Positions 46,328 through 57,656 of a stretch of 64,000 nucleotides of DNA are shown here, piece by piece (position 1 is the stretch's first letter; each line of letters begins with the position of its first letter). Origin of the DNA: Pseudoduganella violacea (GTDB lineage: Bacteria; Pseudomonadota; Gammaproteobacteria; Burkholderiales; Burkholderiaceae_D). Under the pieces are notes generated by a model. It was given only the letters and a program-made list of their open reading frames with translations, did no database searches and was not told where the DNA came from. A program made the translations under genes and the position numbers. Location of the stretch: assembly GCF_014191875.1 (NCBI RefSeq), contig NZ_JACHXD010000007.1, positions 124,001 to 188,000 of the forward strand, given 5' to 3'.

Positions 46328-47593
46328 CTACTTGCGGACTTCGCCGTGGCCGAAGACCACGTATTTGAGCGAGGTCAATCCTTCCAGCCCGACCGGGCCG
46401 CGCGCGTGCAGCTTGTCGTTGGAGATGCCGATTTCCGCGCCCAGGCCGTATTCGAAGCCGTCGGCGAAACGAGTGGAGGCGTTCACCATCACCGAGGCGG
46501 AATCGACTTCGCGCAGGAAGCGCAGGGCGTCGCTATAGTCTTCGGTGACGATGGCCTCGGTATGCTTGGACGACCAGGTGTTGATGTGCTCCATGGCGGC
46601 GTCGATGCCGTCCACCACGCGCACGGCCAGGATCGGCGCCAGGTATTCGGTGGCCCAGTCCTCTTCCGTGGCGCGCGCCAGGTGCGGGTAGCCTTCCAGG
46701 ATGGCGTGCGCTTCGGCATCGGCGCGCAGCTCGACCTGCTGCGTGAGGTAGCGCTTGGCCAGCGCGGGCAGCACGGTGGGCGCGATGGCGCGCGCCACCA
46801 GCAGCGTTTCCATGGTGTTGCAGGTGCCGTAGCGGTGGCATTTGGCGTTGTAGGCGATGTCCAGCGCCTTTTGCAGGTCGGCCTTGGCGTCGATGTAGAC
46901 GTGGCAGATGCCGTCCAGGTGCTTGATCATCGGCACCGTGGCCTCGGCCATCAGGCGCGCGATCAGGCCCTTGCCGCCGCGCGGCACGATCACGTCCACA
47001 TACTGCGGCATGGTGATCAGGGCGCCCACGGCGGCGCGGTCGGTGGTGTCGACCACCTGCACGCCGTCGGCCGGCAGGCCGGCGCCGGCCAGGCCTTCCT
47101 TGACCAGCGCGGCCAGGGCGCGGTTGCAGTGGATCGCTTCCGAGCCGCCGCGCAGGATGGTGGCGTTGCCGCTCTTGATGCACAGGCCGGCCGCGTCCAC
47201 CGTCACGTTGGGGCGCGCTTCATAGATGATGCCGATCACGCCCAGCGGCACGCGCATCTGGCCGACCTGGATGCCGCTCGGGCGGCTTTTCATATTCGAG
47301 ATCTCGCCGATCGGGTCGGGCAGGGAGACGATCTGGCGCAGGCCGGCCACCATGGTGGCGATGGCCTGCTCGGACAGGGCCAGGCGGTCGAGCATGGCCG
47401 GCGCCATGCCGGCGGCGCGCGCGGCGTCCAGGTCGAGCTGGTTGGCCGCGCGCAGCACGGCGGCGTCGCGTTCGATGGCGTCGGCGATCAGGCCCAGGGC
47501 GCGGTTGCGCGTGGCGCCGTCGGCGCGCGCCATGGCGCGCGAGGCGGCGCGCGCCTGGCGTCCCACCTGTTCCATATATTCAGTGATGTTCAT
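46328..47593 (-). CDS. proA: Gamma-glutamyl phosphate reductase
   Basis: 421 residues. It reduces glutamyl-5-phosphate to glutamate-5-semialdehyde in proline synthesis. The aldehyde-dehydrogenase fold has its catalytic Cys in [14 protein letters not shown] and family stretches [14 protein letters not shown] and [20 protein letters not shown]. It sits 25 bases after holA in the leuS-lptE-holA-proA series. Confidence 0.96.
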   Translation of the reverse strand: MNITEYMEQVGRQARAASRAMARADGATRNRALGLIADAIERDAAVLRAANQLDLDAARAAGMAPAMLDRLALSEQAIATMVAGLRQIVSLPDPIGEISNMKSRPSGIQVGQMRVPLGVIGIIYEARPNVTVDAAGLCIKSGNATILRGGSEAIHCNRALAALVKEGLAGAGLPADGVQVVDTTDRAAVGALITMPQYVDVIVPRGGKGLIARLMAEATVPMIKHLDGICHVYIDAKADLQKALDIAYNAKCHRYGTCNTMETLLVARAIAPTVLPALAKRYLTQQVELRADAEAHAILEGYPHLARATEEDWATEYLAPILAVRVVDGIDAAMEHINTWSSKHTEAIVTEDYSDALRFLREVDSASVMVNASTRFADGFEYGLGAEIGISNDKLHARGPVGLEGLTSLKYVVFGHGEVRK

Positions 47594-47618
47594 GATCTAT
47601 CCTGCTTGCCCGGCGCGG

Positions 47619-48635
47619 TCAGGCGCGGGCGACGGTGAGCGCCAGCTGCAGCATGGCGTCCCAGGCATCGCCTGCAAACGCTTTCGCGCGCAAGCCCTTG
47701 ACCATCTTGTCCACCTGGGCCGCCTGCTGCAGCGCCGACTCCAGGGTGGGCAGGGACAGGCGGCGCAGCGCGCCGTCCATCATGCGCTCGCGCGGACCCC
47801 AGATGCGGTATTCCTTGAGCAGAGCGCCCAGCGGGCGGCCCTGCGCCATGCCCGCCTTCAATTTCAACAGCGTGCGGATTTCCTCCGACACGGCCCACAA
47901 CACCAGCGGCAGCGCTTCGCCCTCGCCCTGCAAGCCTTCGAGCATGCGCACCAGGCGCGCCGGATCGCCGGCCAGCATGGCTTCGCTGAGCTTGAAGACG
48001 TCGTAGCGCGCCACATTGAGCACGGCGTCGTGCACCTGCTCGTGCGTCAATTTGCCGGGCGGGTGCAGCAGGCCCAGTTTCTGGATTTCCTGGTGCGCCG
48101 CCAGCAGATTGCCTTCCACGCGGTCGGCGATGAAGTCCAGGCTTTGCCGCTCCACGCTCTGGTTCTGCTGCGCCAGGCGCATGGCGATCCAGTTGGGCAG
48201 CTGGTTGCGCTCGATATTCGGGATATCGATATACACCGCGCCCTGCTGCAGCGCGGCCACCCAGGCCGCCTTCTGCGTCTGCCAATCGAGCTTGGGCAGG
48301 GTGATCAGGGTCAGGTTGTCGGGGCTGAGATCCTTGACATAATTCTGCAGCGCGGCGCCGCCATCCTTGCCCGGCTTGCCGGACGGGATGCGCAGCTCGA
48401 TCAGCTTCTTGTCGCCGAACAGGGACATGGCCTGGTTGGCCGCCAGCAGCTCGCCCCATTTGAAGCTGCGCTCGACGGACAGCACCTCGCGCTCGGAATA
48501 GCCCTGGGCGCGCGCGGCGCGGCGGATCTTGTCGGCCGCCTCCAGCGCCAGCAAGTGTTCGTCGCTGGTGATCACGTACAGCGCCGCCAGCGGTTTGGCG
48601 ACGTGGGCGTCCAGCGCATCGGCGCGCAACTGCAT
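47619..48635 (-). CDS. holA: DNA polymerase III delta subunit
   Basis: 338 residues. The clamp-loader subunit opens the beta clamp. The N-terminal RecA-like/AAA fold (ALYVITSDEHLLALEAADKI) lacks a functional Walker A, as usual for delta. The C-terminal collar domain ends LALTVARA. It is 7 bases downstream of lptE, the classic lptE-holA linkage. Confidence 0.94.
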   Translation of the reverse strand: MQLRADALDAHVAKPLAALYVITSDEHLLALEAADKIRRAARAQGYSEREVLSVERSFKWGELLAANQAMSLFGDKKLIELRIPSGKPGKDGGAALQNYVKDLSPDNLTLITLPKLDWQTQKAAWVAALQQGAVYIDIPNIERNQLPNWIAMRLAQQNQSVERQSLDFIADRVEGNLLAAHQEIQKLGLLHPPGKLTHEQVHDAVLNVARYDVFKLSEAMLAGDPARLVRMLEGLQGEGEALPLVLWAVSEEIRTLLKLKAGMAQGRPLGALLKEYRIWGPRERMMDGALRRLSLPTLESALQQAAQVDKMVKGLRAKAFAGDAWDAMLQLALTVARA

Positions 48636-48642
48636 GAAACGC

Positions 48643-49227
48643 TTACTCCTTGGGCGGGGCGACAGGGGTGGCCGGCGCCACCGACATCCGCACCACCGGT
48701 TTGATGGCCGCCATGCGGCGCATCATCTGCTGCACCAGGTCGGTCTGCATATCCTTGTACAGCAAGGCTTCTTCCTGCTCCTTCGCCAGCAGCTGGGTGT
48801 CGCTGAAGGTGATCGGGCGCGTCAGCTGGATCTGGGTCGGTCCCAGCAGCTCGTTGCCGGCCGGGTCGCGCACGCGGAACACGATGTTGTAGCTGAGCAG
48901 ATACTCGCGCACGCGGCCATTGCTGTTGAGCGACAGGATCGATTTGCTGCGCGTTTTTTCCGGATCGTTGAGCACCTCGATGATGCCGTCGGCGCGCTTC
49001 GGATCGTTGACCACCTCGGTGTGGCCGTTGGCGCGGATATTGCGCTTCAGGTCAATCGCCAATGGCGACGACTCCGGCAAGCCCACGTACAGCGCAGGGA
49101 AAGGCAGGGTGTAGTTGCCGCTCGAACCGCGCAGATGGAAGCCGCAGGCGGCCACGCTGGCCGCCAGCAGCGCCGCCAGGATGGCGTTGCGCGCCAGGCG
49201 GATGAGTGTTGGAGTCGTCATTGCCAT
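48643..49227 (-). CDS. lptE: LPS-assembly lipoprotein LptE
   Basis: 194 residues from the ATG at 49227 (49221 is an alternative). A lipoprotein signal ends with SVAAC, so C at about residue 28 is lipidated. The LptE domain follows (GFHLRGSSGNYTLPFPALYV). It plugs LptD at the outer membrane for LPS insertion. It lies 5 bases after leuS. The frame opens much further upstream inside leuS, but that extension is antisense-free noise, not a real start. Confidence 0.94.
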   Translation of the reverse strand: MAMTTPTLIRLARNAILAALLAASVAACGFHLRGSSGNYTLPFPALYVGLPESSPLAIDLKRNIRANGHTEVVNDPKRADGIIEVLNDPEKTRSKSILSLNSNGRVREYLLSYNIVFRVRDPAGNELLGPTQIQLTRPITFSDTQLLAKEQEEALLYKDMQTDLVQQMMRRMAAIKPVVRMSVAPATPVAPPKE

Positions 49228-49232
49228 AAGTT

Positions 49233-51908
<2,676 letters not shown>

Positions 51909-51978
51909 TCATTATACTGCTTCGCCGCCGGCCTGTTGCGCGGGCGCGCCTGCGATGTTTTCTTGCCGGAGATTGTGC

Positions 51979-52758
51979 ATGTTGTATCGGGAGTATCCGC
52001 CCCACCCCACCTTGCGCCCCTGGGTCGCCTGCCTATGGACCGCCGAGGCGCGCGCGGCCGGGCCGGCGCCGCAGCGGCACCGCGTGCTGCCCGACAATTG
52101 CGTCGACATCCTGTGGCAGGACCAGGGCAAGCCAGCCTTTGCCGTCGGCATGATGAGCGCGTTTATCGAAGTGCCGTCGGCCGGCCGCGTGCGCACGGTG
52201 GCGGTGCGCTTCCGCCCCGGCGCGGCGCGGCATTTCCTCGGCCAGCCGTTGGCCGGACTCAGCGACCAGCGCGCGGACCTCGATCTGCTGTGGGGGCGTT
52301 CGGTGGCGGCGCGGCTCGACGAGGCGCTGTGGGTGGACGAACTCAGCGACCGGCAGCGGCTGCTGCGCATTGAGCAAGCGCTGCTGGAGCGCCTGCCTTT
52401 GTTGGCGGGCAGGATGGAGACGGTTTCGCTGGCGCGGACGGCGGTGGCGGCCATCGAGGCCACACACGGGCTGCTGCGCGTGGAGTCCTTGGCCGAGCGC
52501 TTCGGCGTCAGCCGCCAGCATCTGGCGGCCCAGTTCCGCGACCAGGTCGGGTTGCCGCCCAAACTGTTTGCGCGCATTTGCCGCTTCCGCCGCGCCACTG
52601 CCGTACTCGGCCAGCAAGCGGTGGGGGCAGCGGGCAGCGACTGGGCCGCCCTGGCCCTCGATTGCGGCTATTTCGACCAATCCCACCTGATTCACGACTT
52701 TCAGGAATTCGCCGGCCGCACGCCCGAACAATTCCTACGGCCGCCCCGCCGCGCTTGA
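51979..52758 (+). CDS. AraC-family regulator with DUF6597-like N-domain
   Basis: 259 residues from the ATG at 51979, behind GGAG. The N-terminal ~110 residues (HPTLRPWVACLWTAEARA, HRVLPDNCVDILW) match the small DUF6597-type sensor domain. The C-terminal AraC HTH is GLLRVESLAERFGVSRQHLA and DCGYFDQSHLIHDFQEFAG. The ORF opens upstream, but leuS on the other strand and the ribosome site favour this start. The regulon is unknown. Confidence 0.88.
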   Translation: MLYREYPPHPTLRPWVACLWTAEARAAGPAPQRHRVLPDNCVDILWQDQGKPAFAVGMMSAFIEVPSAGRVRTVAVRFRPGAARHFLGQPLAGLSDQRADLDLLWGRSVAARLDEALWVDELSDRQRLLRIEQALLERLPLLAGRMETVSLARTAVAAIEATHGLLRVESLAERFGVSRQHLAAQFRDQVGLPPKLFARICRFRRATAVLGQQAVGAAGSDWAALALDCGYFDQSHLIHDFQEFAGRTPEQFLRPPRRA

Positions 52759-52795
52759 GGATAGGGTAGGTCTTTGCGGGTCCCTATGGCAAATT

Positions 52796-52931
52796 TGCTC
52801 TAATTTGCTCTAATTTTTGCGGTCGCGTGAAAAACTGCTCTTTTCTGCTCTAAACCGCTGTTTTTGAACTTTTCCAGCCACTGGACGGTCCAATTAGAGC
52901 AAGTTAGAGCAGAAAAGAGCAGGTTTTCACG
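52796..52931. repeat. 10-bp-phased inverted iteron array upstream of the 52949 gene
   Basis: TGCTCTAA/TGCTCTTT octamers occur on the plus strand at 52796, 52806, 52836 and 52846. They occur on the minus strand (TTAGAGCA/AAAGAGCA) at 52894, 52904, 52914, with one more at 52954 inside the gene. All within-cluster spacings are multiples of 10. The segments 52826-52853 and 52904-52931 are 28-base inverted repeats with one mismatch. It looks like a cooperative binding array for a DNA-binding protein. Confidence 0.85.
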
Positions 52932-52948
52932 GATAAGCGAGGCCCATC

Positions 52949-53533
52949 ATGAAAAAGAGCAGATTTGCCATAGCGAGTGGCGAGATAGCACCCCACACGC
53001 TACGGCGGCTGATGAACTGGCTCGATCAGCACGACGCGCTGGACCAACTGTCCCCCACCATCAGCGAAGCGGTCGAAAACTGGCTCGACCTTCAGCAAGC
53101 CCAGGAGGATGACAGGTCCAGCGCCTGCGCCCTGGCCGACTTCGCCGCGCCACCGGCGACAAGCGCATCGCCGGCCCCGCCAAGCCGCTCAAACGCAAAC
53201 GCCCCCGCCCCGCCGGATGCCCCCGGCACGCTGGCGGCCTCCCGCCTGGCAAGCGGGCGCGGCTATTTCTGGAAAGCGCTCTTCCTGCCCGAAGGCACGC
53301 GGCTACGCGTCTTCATGCGCGGCGGCGGCCATGCCGAAGTCATCGGCAACCAACTGGTCTATGAAGGGCAGCCCACTTCGCCGAATCAGTTCCTGCGCCT
53401 ATTCCGCGGCATCCCGCGCAATGCCTGGGAAGAATTGTGCATCCGCTTCCCAGGCGAAAAAAGCTGGCGGCGCGCCAAGGAGCTGCGGCGCGAATTCGGC
53501 ATTGCGCGCCGGCGCGGCAGCATCCTGCCCTGA
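52949..53533 (+). CDS. Unrecognised protein with RHH-like N-terminus and RAMA/DUF4357-like C-terminus
   Basis: 194 residues. The N-terminal 50 residues (SRFAIA strand, then helices PHTLRRLMNWLDQHDAL and LSPTISEAVENWLDLQQ) fit a ribbon-helix-helix layout. A Pro/Ala/Ser linker (about 60-105) follows. The C-terminal domain (LFLPEGTRLRVF, HAEVIGNQLVYEGQPTSPNQ, NAWEELCIRF) has the strand pattern of RAMA/DUF4357 domains. Both assignments are by eye. The iteron array immediately upstream, with one copy within codons 2-5, suggests an autoregulated DNA-binding protein. Confidence 0.65.
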   Translation: MKKSRFAIASGEIAPHTLRRLMNWLDQHDALDQLSPTISEAVENWLDLQQAQEDDRSSACALADFAAPPATSASPAPPSRSNANAPAPPDAPGTLAASRLASGRGYFWKALFLPEGTRLRVFMRGGGHAEVIGNQLVYEGQPTSPNQFLRLFRGIPRNAWEELCIRFPGEKSWRRAKELRREFGIARRRGSILP

Positions 53534-53616
53534 GCGCTACTTTCCATTTTTCCAATCGCCGCCGCGCCCGCCATGGCATGATGGCCGCATCGTTCAACCA
53601 TCGAAAGGAGCACGCC

Positions 53617-53988
53617 ATGATCAAAGGACTACGCAGCGCCATCTACCCCCTGCGCGTACCCGACCTGCAAGCGGCCAAAGCCTGGTACAGCCAGGTGCTG
53701 GGCCAGGAACCGTATTTCGACCAGCCCTTCTATGTCGGCTTCAATCTCGGCGGCTTCGAGCTGGGCCTGTGGCCCGAGGGCGAACCGGGCACGGCCGGCT
53801 GCCGCGTCTACTGGGGCGTCGAGGGCATCGAGGCGGAAGTGGCGCGCATCGTGCAACTGGGCGCCCAGCTGCACGGCAAGATCGAGGACGTCGGCGAAGG
53901 CATCCGCATGGCCGACCTGCGCGACCCTTACGGCAATCTGCTGGGCCTGATCGAAAATCCGCTGTTCGACGCCCACGCCGTGCGCTAG
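53617..53988 (+). CDS. VOC-family protein
   Basis: 123 residues from the ATG at 53617, behind AAAGGAG. VOC fold signatures are AIYPLRVPDLQAAKAWYSQV and the terminal MADLRDPYGNLLGLIENP, with a Glu metal ligand. It is unrelated in detail to the VOC gene at 11302. The substrate is unknown. It follows the RHH/RAMA-like gene by 83 bases. Confidence 0.85.
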   Translation: MIKGLRSAIYPLRVPDLQAAKAWYSQVLGQEPYFDQPFYVGFNLGGFELGLWPEGEPGTAGCRVYWGVEGIEAEVARIVQLGAQLHGKIEDVGEGIRMADLRDPYGNLLGLIENPLFDAHAVR

Positions 53989-54010
53989 GCAAAGCCGAGC
54001 CCGCCATGCT

Positions 54011-54041
54011 AATATACGTTTCATATACGAATCATATAAAG
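54011..54041 (+). promoter_or_regulatory. Three 11-bp repeats upstream of the ParD-like gene
   Basis: ATATACGTTTC, ATATACGAATC and ATATAAAGGC follow each other directly before the ParD-like start. The AT-rich repeat probably contains the promoter and an operator for the RHH protein. Confidence 0.5.
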
Positions 54042-54049
54042 GCATGGAC

Positions 54050-54286
54050 ATGGGTATCGTCAAGATTTCCGACCAGATGCACGAAAACCTGCGCCTTGCG
54101 AGCGGCGCCCTGAGCCGCTCGATCAATGCCCAGGCCGAGCACTGGCTGCGCATCGGCTTGCTGGCCGAAACCAATCCCGATCTGCGTTACAGCGAGCTGT
54201 GCCAGCTGCTGCTGCGCGGCAACGCCAACGCGCCCTTCAAGCTGGGCACCCTGGAGCCGGTGGCCGAGGGGGCGCACGATGCGTAA
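54050..54286 (+). CDS. ParD-like antitoxin-family RHH protein
   Basis: 78 residues from the ATG at 54050, where AAGG is spaced correctly; the ATG at 54044 adds MD. The start MGIVKISDQMHENLRLASGA followed by LSRSINAQAEHWLRIG is the ParD-like family (PF11903 type) with a ribbon-helix-helix fold. Instead of a ParE toxin, a methionine aminopeptidase gene overlaps its end by 8 bases, a pairing seen repeatedly in proteobacteria. Confidence 0.85.
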   Translation: MGIVKISDQMHENLRLASGALSRSINAQAEHWLRIGLLAETNPDLRYSELCQLLLRGNANAPFKLGTLEPVAEGAHDA

Positions 54287-55064
54287 GCGCAGCAACGCCC
54301 TGCTCATCAAGAGCCCGGAACAGATCGAACTGGCGCGCATCGCCGGCCAACTCGCGGCCGACGTGCTGACCATGATCGGTCCCCACGTCCAGGCCGGCGT
54401 CAGCACCGAGGACCTGGACCGGCTGTGCCACGACTACATCGTGAAGGAACAGCAAGTCATTCCCGCCAATGTCGGCTACGGCAGCTATACCAAGACCATC
54501 TGCGCCTCGGTCAATGAAGTGGTGTGCCACGGCATTCCCTCGCCGCGCAAGATCCTCAAGGATGGCGACATCATCAATATCGACGTGGCCGTCATCAAGG
54601 ATGGCTGGTTCGGCGACACCAGCCGCATGTACTATGTGGGCCAGCCCAGCAAGGCCGCGCGCAAGCTGTGCGACGTGACGTATGACGCCATGTGGGCCGG
54701 CATCCGCGCCGTCAAGCCGGGCGCCACGCTGGGCGACGTCGGCCACGCCATCCAGCGCCTGGCCGAGCAGCACGGCTACAGCATCGTGCGCGACTACTGC
54801 GGCCACGGCATCGGCATGGTCTACCACGAAGACCCGCAAGTGCTGCACTACGGCCGTCCCGGCCATGGTTTGGAACTGCGGCCCGGCATGCTGTTCACCA
54901 TCGAACCGATGATCAACGCCGGCAAGCACCACACCCGCGTGCTGGGCGACGAATGGACCGTCGTCACCCAGGACCGCTCCCTGTCCGCCCAATGGGAACA
55001 CATGATCGCCGTCACCGACACCGGCTACGACGTGCTGACCCTCGCCCCCGGCGAACAAGCCTAA
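54279..55064 (+). CDS. map: Type I methionine aminopeptidase
   Basis: 261 residues from the ATG at 54279. It removes N-terminal Met from nascent proteins. All five metal ligands are present: D102, D113, H176, E209, E240, plus catalytic H84. It is probably a second Map, since the housekeeping copy usually neighbours rpsB; the ParD-like gene overlaps its start. It is followed by a two-hairpin repeat. Confidence 0.95.
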   Translation: MRKRSNALLIKSPEQIELARIAGQLAADVLTMIGPHVQAGVSTEDLDRLCHDYIVKEQQVIPANVGYGSYTKTICASVNEVVCHGIPSPRKILKDGDIINIDVAVIKDGWFGDTSRMYYVGQPSKAARKLCDVTYDAMWAGIRAVKPGATLGDVGHAIQRLAEQHGYSIVRDYCGHGIGMVYHEDPQVLHYGRPGHGLELRPGMLFTIEPMINAGKHHTRVLGDEWTVVTQDRSLSAQWEHMIAVTDTGYDVLTLAPGEQA

Positions 55065-55078
55065 ACCGTTTGCGCCAA

Positions 55079-55197
55079 ATCAAACAATGTCCCACCCTGG
55101 TGTCAGGCACCAAGGTAGGACATTGCTTGATAAATCTCAAAGAATGTCCGACTCTGGTGCCTGACACCAGGGTGGGACATTTGCTGATCTAGATCAA
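55079..55197. repeat. Two-hairpin repeat, family copy C
   Basis: First hairpin 55079-55131 (24-base arms, three mismatches, loop TCAGG). Second hairpin 55143-55181 (17-base arms, loop CCTGA), then CTAGATCAAA. Same head-to-head arrangement as copy B. It lies between the convergent map and barstar-like genes. Confidence 0.88.
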
Positions 55198-55204
55198 AGG
55201 TAGG

Positions 55205-55531
55205 TCAGGCGAGGGTGAGCTTGAGGGCGGGCTTTTCGCCGTAGTCTTCGTAGCGTTCGTTGAGGCCGCCGATGCAGTAGGCCAGCTCTTCGAGCAGCTC
55301 GGGGACGGCGGCGCGCAGGGCGGCGGCGTCGCGGATGACGATTTCGAGCACCTCGTTGGGCTTGAGGCGGAATTGCGTCATGTTTTCGTCGTCGCGCAGA
55401 TAACTCATGCAGTCGAGCCAGGCGTCCATGCTGTTGCCGTAGCTTTCCGGGAAGCCGAAGGCGCGGCGCGCTTCGGCGTGGAAGCTGGACTCGTCGACGA
55501 TCAGGGCGCCGTTCAGGGTGGCGGTGGCCAT
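55205..55531 (-). CDS. Barstar-family RNase inhibitor-like protein
   Basis: 108 residues from the ATG at 55531, with GGAGG 7 bases upstream. The barstar fold is recognisable in FHAEARRAFGFPESYGNSMD followed by AWLDCMSYL, matching the inhibitor's nuclease-binding helix region. No barnase-like or other RNase gene is adjacent, so it is an orphan immunity-type protein, or it has another partner. It is 17 bases after dapB and may be co-transcribed. Confidence 0.8.
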   Translation of the reverse strand: MATATLNGALIVDESSFHAEARRAFGFPESYGNSMDAWLDCMSYLRDDENMTQFRLKPNEVLEIVIRDAAALRAAVPELLEELAYCIGGLNERYEDYGEKPALKLTLA

Positions 55532-55548
55532 GCTGCTGCCTCCGCCGT

Positions 55549-56367
55549 TCAAGCGCTCAGGCCGTTCAGGCCCAGCACGTCGTACATATCGAACAGGCCG
55601 GTCGGCTTGTCGGCCAGGAAGCGCGCCGCGCGCAAGGAGCCGGCGGCGTAGTTGGCGCGGCTGCTCGATTTGTGGCTGATTTCGATGCGCTCGCCGGTGC
55701 CGGCGAACAGCACGGTGTGGTCGCCCACGATGTCGCCGCCGCGCACGGTGGCAAAGCCGATCGTCGACGGGTCGCGTTCGCCGGTCACGCCTTCGCGGCC
55801 ATACACGGCGCATTCCTGCAAATCGCGGCCGAGCGCGTCGGCAATGACTTCGCCCATCTTCAGCGCGGTGCCCGACGGGGCGTCGACCTTGTGGCGGTGG
55901 TGGGCTTCGACAATCTCGATATCGTAGCCGGTGGCCAGTTGCTTGGCGGCGAATTCGAGCAGCTTCAAGGTGACGTTCACGCCCACGCTCATATTCGGCG
56001 CGAAGACGATGGCGGTTTTCTTGGCCGCTTCGGCGATGGCGGCCTTGCCGGCGGCGTCGAAACCAGTGGTGCCGATCACCAGCTTGACGCCGTGTTCGGC
56101 GCAGTAGGCGAGGTGGTCCAGCGTGGCTTCGGGCCGGGTGAAGTCGATCAGCACGTCGGCGCCGGCCAAGCCTTGCGCGAACTCGGCGGCGATGGCGACG
56201 CCAGCCTGCTGGCCGAGGAAGGCGGCGGCATCGCTGCCCAGGCCGGGCGAGCCGGCGCGGTCGAGGGCGCCGCTGAGGCGGGTGTCGGGCGCGGCCTGTA
56301 CGGCCTCGATCAGCATGCGGCCCATGCGGCCGCTGGCGCCGGCAATGGCGATATTCAAAGTACTCAT
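55549..56367 (-). CDS. dapB: 4-hydroxy-tetrahydrodipicolinate reductase
   Basis: 272 residues. The NAD(P)H-binding start is [18 protein letters not shown], and the catalytic His/Lys motif is [20 protein letters not shown]. It acts in the diaminopimelate/lysine pathway. It follows bamE on the same strand by 91 bases that include three direct repeats of TTGCTGCTTAC (about 56430-56465). Confidence 0.97.
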   Translation of the reverse strand: MSTLNIAIAGASGRMGRMLIEAVQAAPDTRLSGALDRAGSPGLGSDAAAFLGQQAGVAIAAEFAQGLAGADVLIDFTRPEATLDHLAYCAEHGVKLVIGTTGFDAAGKAAIAEAAKKTAIVFAPNMSVGVNVTLKLLEFAAKQLATGYDIEIVEAHHRHKVDAPSGTALKMGEVIADALGRDLQECAVYGREGVTGERDPSTIGFATVRGGDIVGDHTVLFAGTGERIEISHKSSSRANYAAGSLRAARFLADKPTGLFDMYDVLGLNGLSA

Positions 56368-56458
56368 GGTTGTCCTTGCGCAGCCCGCCGGGGCGGGCCG
56401 CTGGTTCTGGCTATGCTATGTCTGGCGACTTGCTGCTTACTTGCTGCTTACTTGCTGC

Positions 56459-57058
56459 TTACTTGCTGGTTTCGCTGCCGGCCGGCAGCGGCGCCTTGCC
56501 CGGCGCGGCACTGGTGCTGGCCGCTTTTTCCTCGGCCTTCTTGAATTTGAGCACGGGGCCGGCGATGCGTTCGATGTATTCGCGCTCGGACGGCAGATTG
56601 CCGCCTTCCCAGCGCGCCACTTTGTCATCCTTGAAATACACCACCACGGTGGCGGTGGTGATCTCGCCATTGCCCTTGGCCAGGCGGAAGGGGTAGTCCC
56701 AGCGTTCGGCGTGGAAGATGTCGGCCAGCATCGGCGTGCCGAGCACGAAACGCACCTGGTCGCGCGTCATGCCTTCCTTGAGCTGGTCGAGCATGTCCTG
56801 CGAGACGAAGTTGCCTTGCTGGATGTCCGGGCGGTAAGGCGAGAAGAACCACATGAATTTCTGCAGCTGGGTGACGGTCGTCGTGTGCGCGCCGGCGCCG
56901 GCGGCCGGCTTGGCCGCGCTATCCGTGGCGGCAGGGGCGGCGCTGCGCGTGGCGCAGCCGCTGGCGGCCAGGGCCAGGCACAGGGCCGCCGCCAGCGCGG
57001 GGGCGCGGCGTTTCATGTGAGGCAACAAAGACGGCGAGAAAACAGGGGTGACGCGCAT
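56459..57058 (-). CDS. bamE: Outer-membrane assembly lipoprotein BamE
   Basis: 199 residues from the ATG at 57058 with GAGG upstream; an ATG at 57016 (MKRRAP) gives a more usual signal length. The lipobox is ASGC. The SmpA/OmlA domain follows (KFMWFFSPYRPDIQQGNFVS, EGMTRDQVRFVLGTPML). A Lys/Ala/Pro-rich tail ends the protein. It is part of the Bam complex. It is divergent from fur, the standard bamE/fur arrangement. Confidence 0.94.
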   Translation of the reverse strand: MRVTPVFSPSLLPHMKRRAPALAAALCLALAASGCATRSAAPAATDSAAKPAAGAGAHTTTVTQLQKFMWFFSPYRPDIQQGNFVSQDMLDQLKEGMTRDQVRFVLGTPMLADIFHAERWDYPFRLAKGNGEITTATVVVYFKDDKVARWEGGNLPSEREYIERIAGPVLKFKKAEEKAASTSAAPGKAPLPAGSETSK

Positions 57059-57137
57059 AGAAGACCTCAAATCCGATTGAGCAGAAGTGGCAAAAACGCT
57101 ATATCATAAAGCACTCGAGCCACATTTGACACCAAAC

Positions 57138-57566
57138 ATGAGTAACAGCCCCACCGACCTGAAGGCCAGCGGCCTGAAGGCAACCCTGCCGCGCCTGAAA
57201 ATCCTGGACATTTTCCAGAGCAGCCCCGTACGCCACCTGACGGCCGAAGACGTCTACAAAATCCTGCTGGCCGACAATATGGATGTCGGCCTGGCCACCG
57301 TGTACCGCGTGCTGACCCAGTTCGAGCAAGCCGGTCTGCTCAACCGCAACCACTTCGAGAGCGGCAAGGCCATTTTCGAGCTGAACCAGGGTTCCCACCA
57401 CGACCACCTGGTCTGCCTGGACTGCGGCCGCGTGGAAGAATTCGTCGACGAGGAAATCGAGAAGCGCCAGCACATGATCGCCAAGGAGCGCGGCTTCAAG
57501 ATCGCCGAGCACGCGCTGGCCATCTACGGCAACTGCACCAAGGACGCCTGCCCGCATAAACACTGA
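57138..57566 (+). CDS. fur: Ferric uptake regulator Fur
   Basis: 142 residues from the ATG at 57138. A winged-helix DNA-binding domain ([25 protein letters not shown]) precedes the metal-binding region with [16 protein letters not shown] and C-terminal [10 protein letters not shown]. It represses iron-uptake genes, presumably including the Fur-boxed ChaN-TonB cluster at 20.6 kb. It is divergent from bamE and ends at an intrinsic terminator. Confidence 0.97.
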   Translation: MSNSPTDLKASGLKATLPRLKILDIFQSSPVRHLTAEDVYKILLADNMDVGLATVYRVLTQFEQAGLLNRNHFESGKAIFELNQGSHHDHLVCLDCGRVEEFVDEEIEKRQHMIAKERGFKIAEHALAIYGNCTKDACPHKH

Positions 57567-57599
57567 ACCGGGGGCGGCGCGCGCCGCTTCCGCTCTGCC

Positions 57600-57635
57600 A
57601 GCCCCTGCCTGCGTCCGCAGCCAGGGGCTTTACTT
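57600..57635 (+). terminator. Intrinsic terminator after fur
   Basis: AGCCCCTG (57600-57607) pairs with CAGGGGCT (57622-57629) with an inner CTGCG/CGCAG extension, followed by TTACTTT. It separates convergent fur and hrcA. Confidence 0.7.
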
Positions 57636-57656
57636 TAGGCAGCCGCGCCGCCGCGC

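Noticed and set aside
56430-56465. Tandem TTGCTGCTTAC repeats as a regulatory element
   Set aside because: Three short direct copies end at the bamE stop; they look like slippage and nothing links them to regulation.
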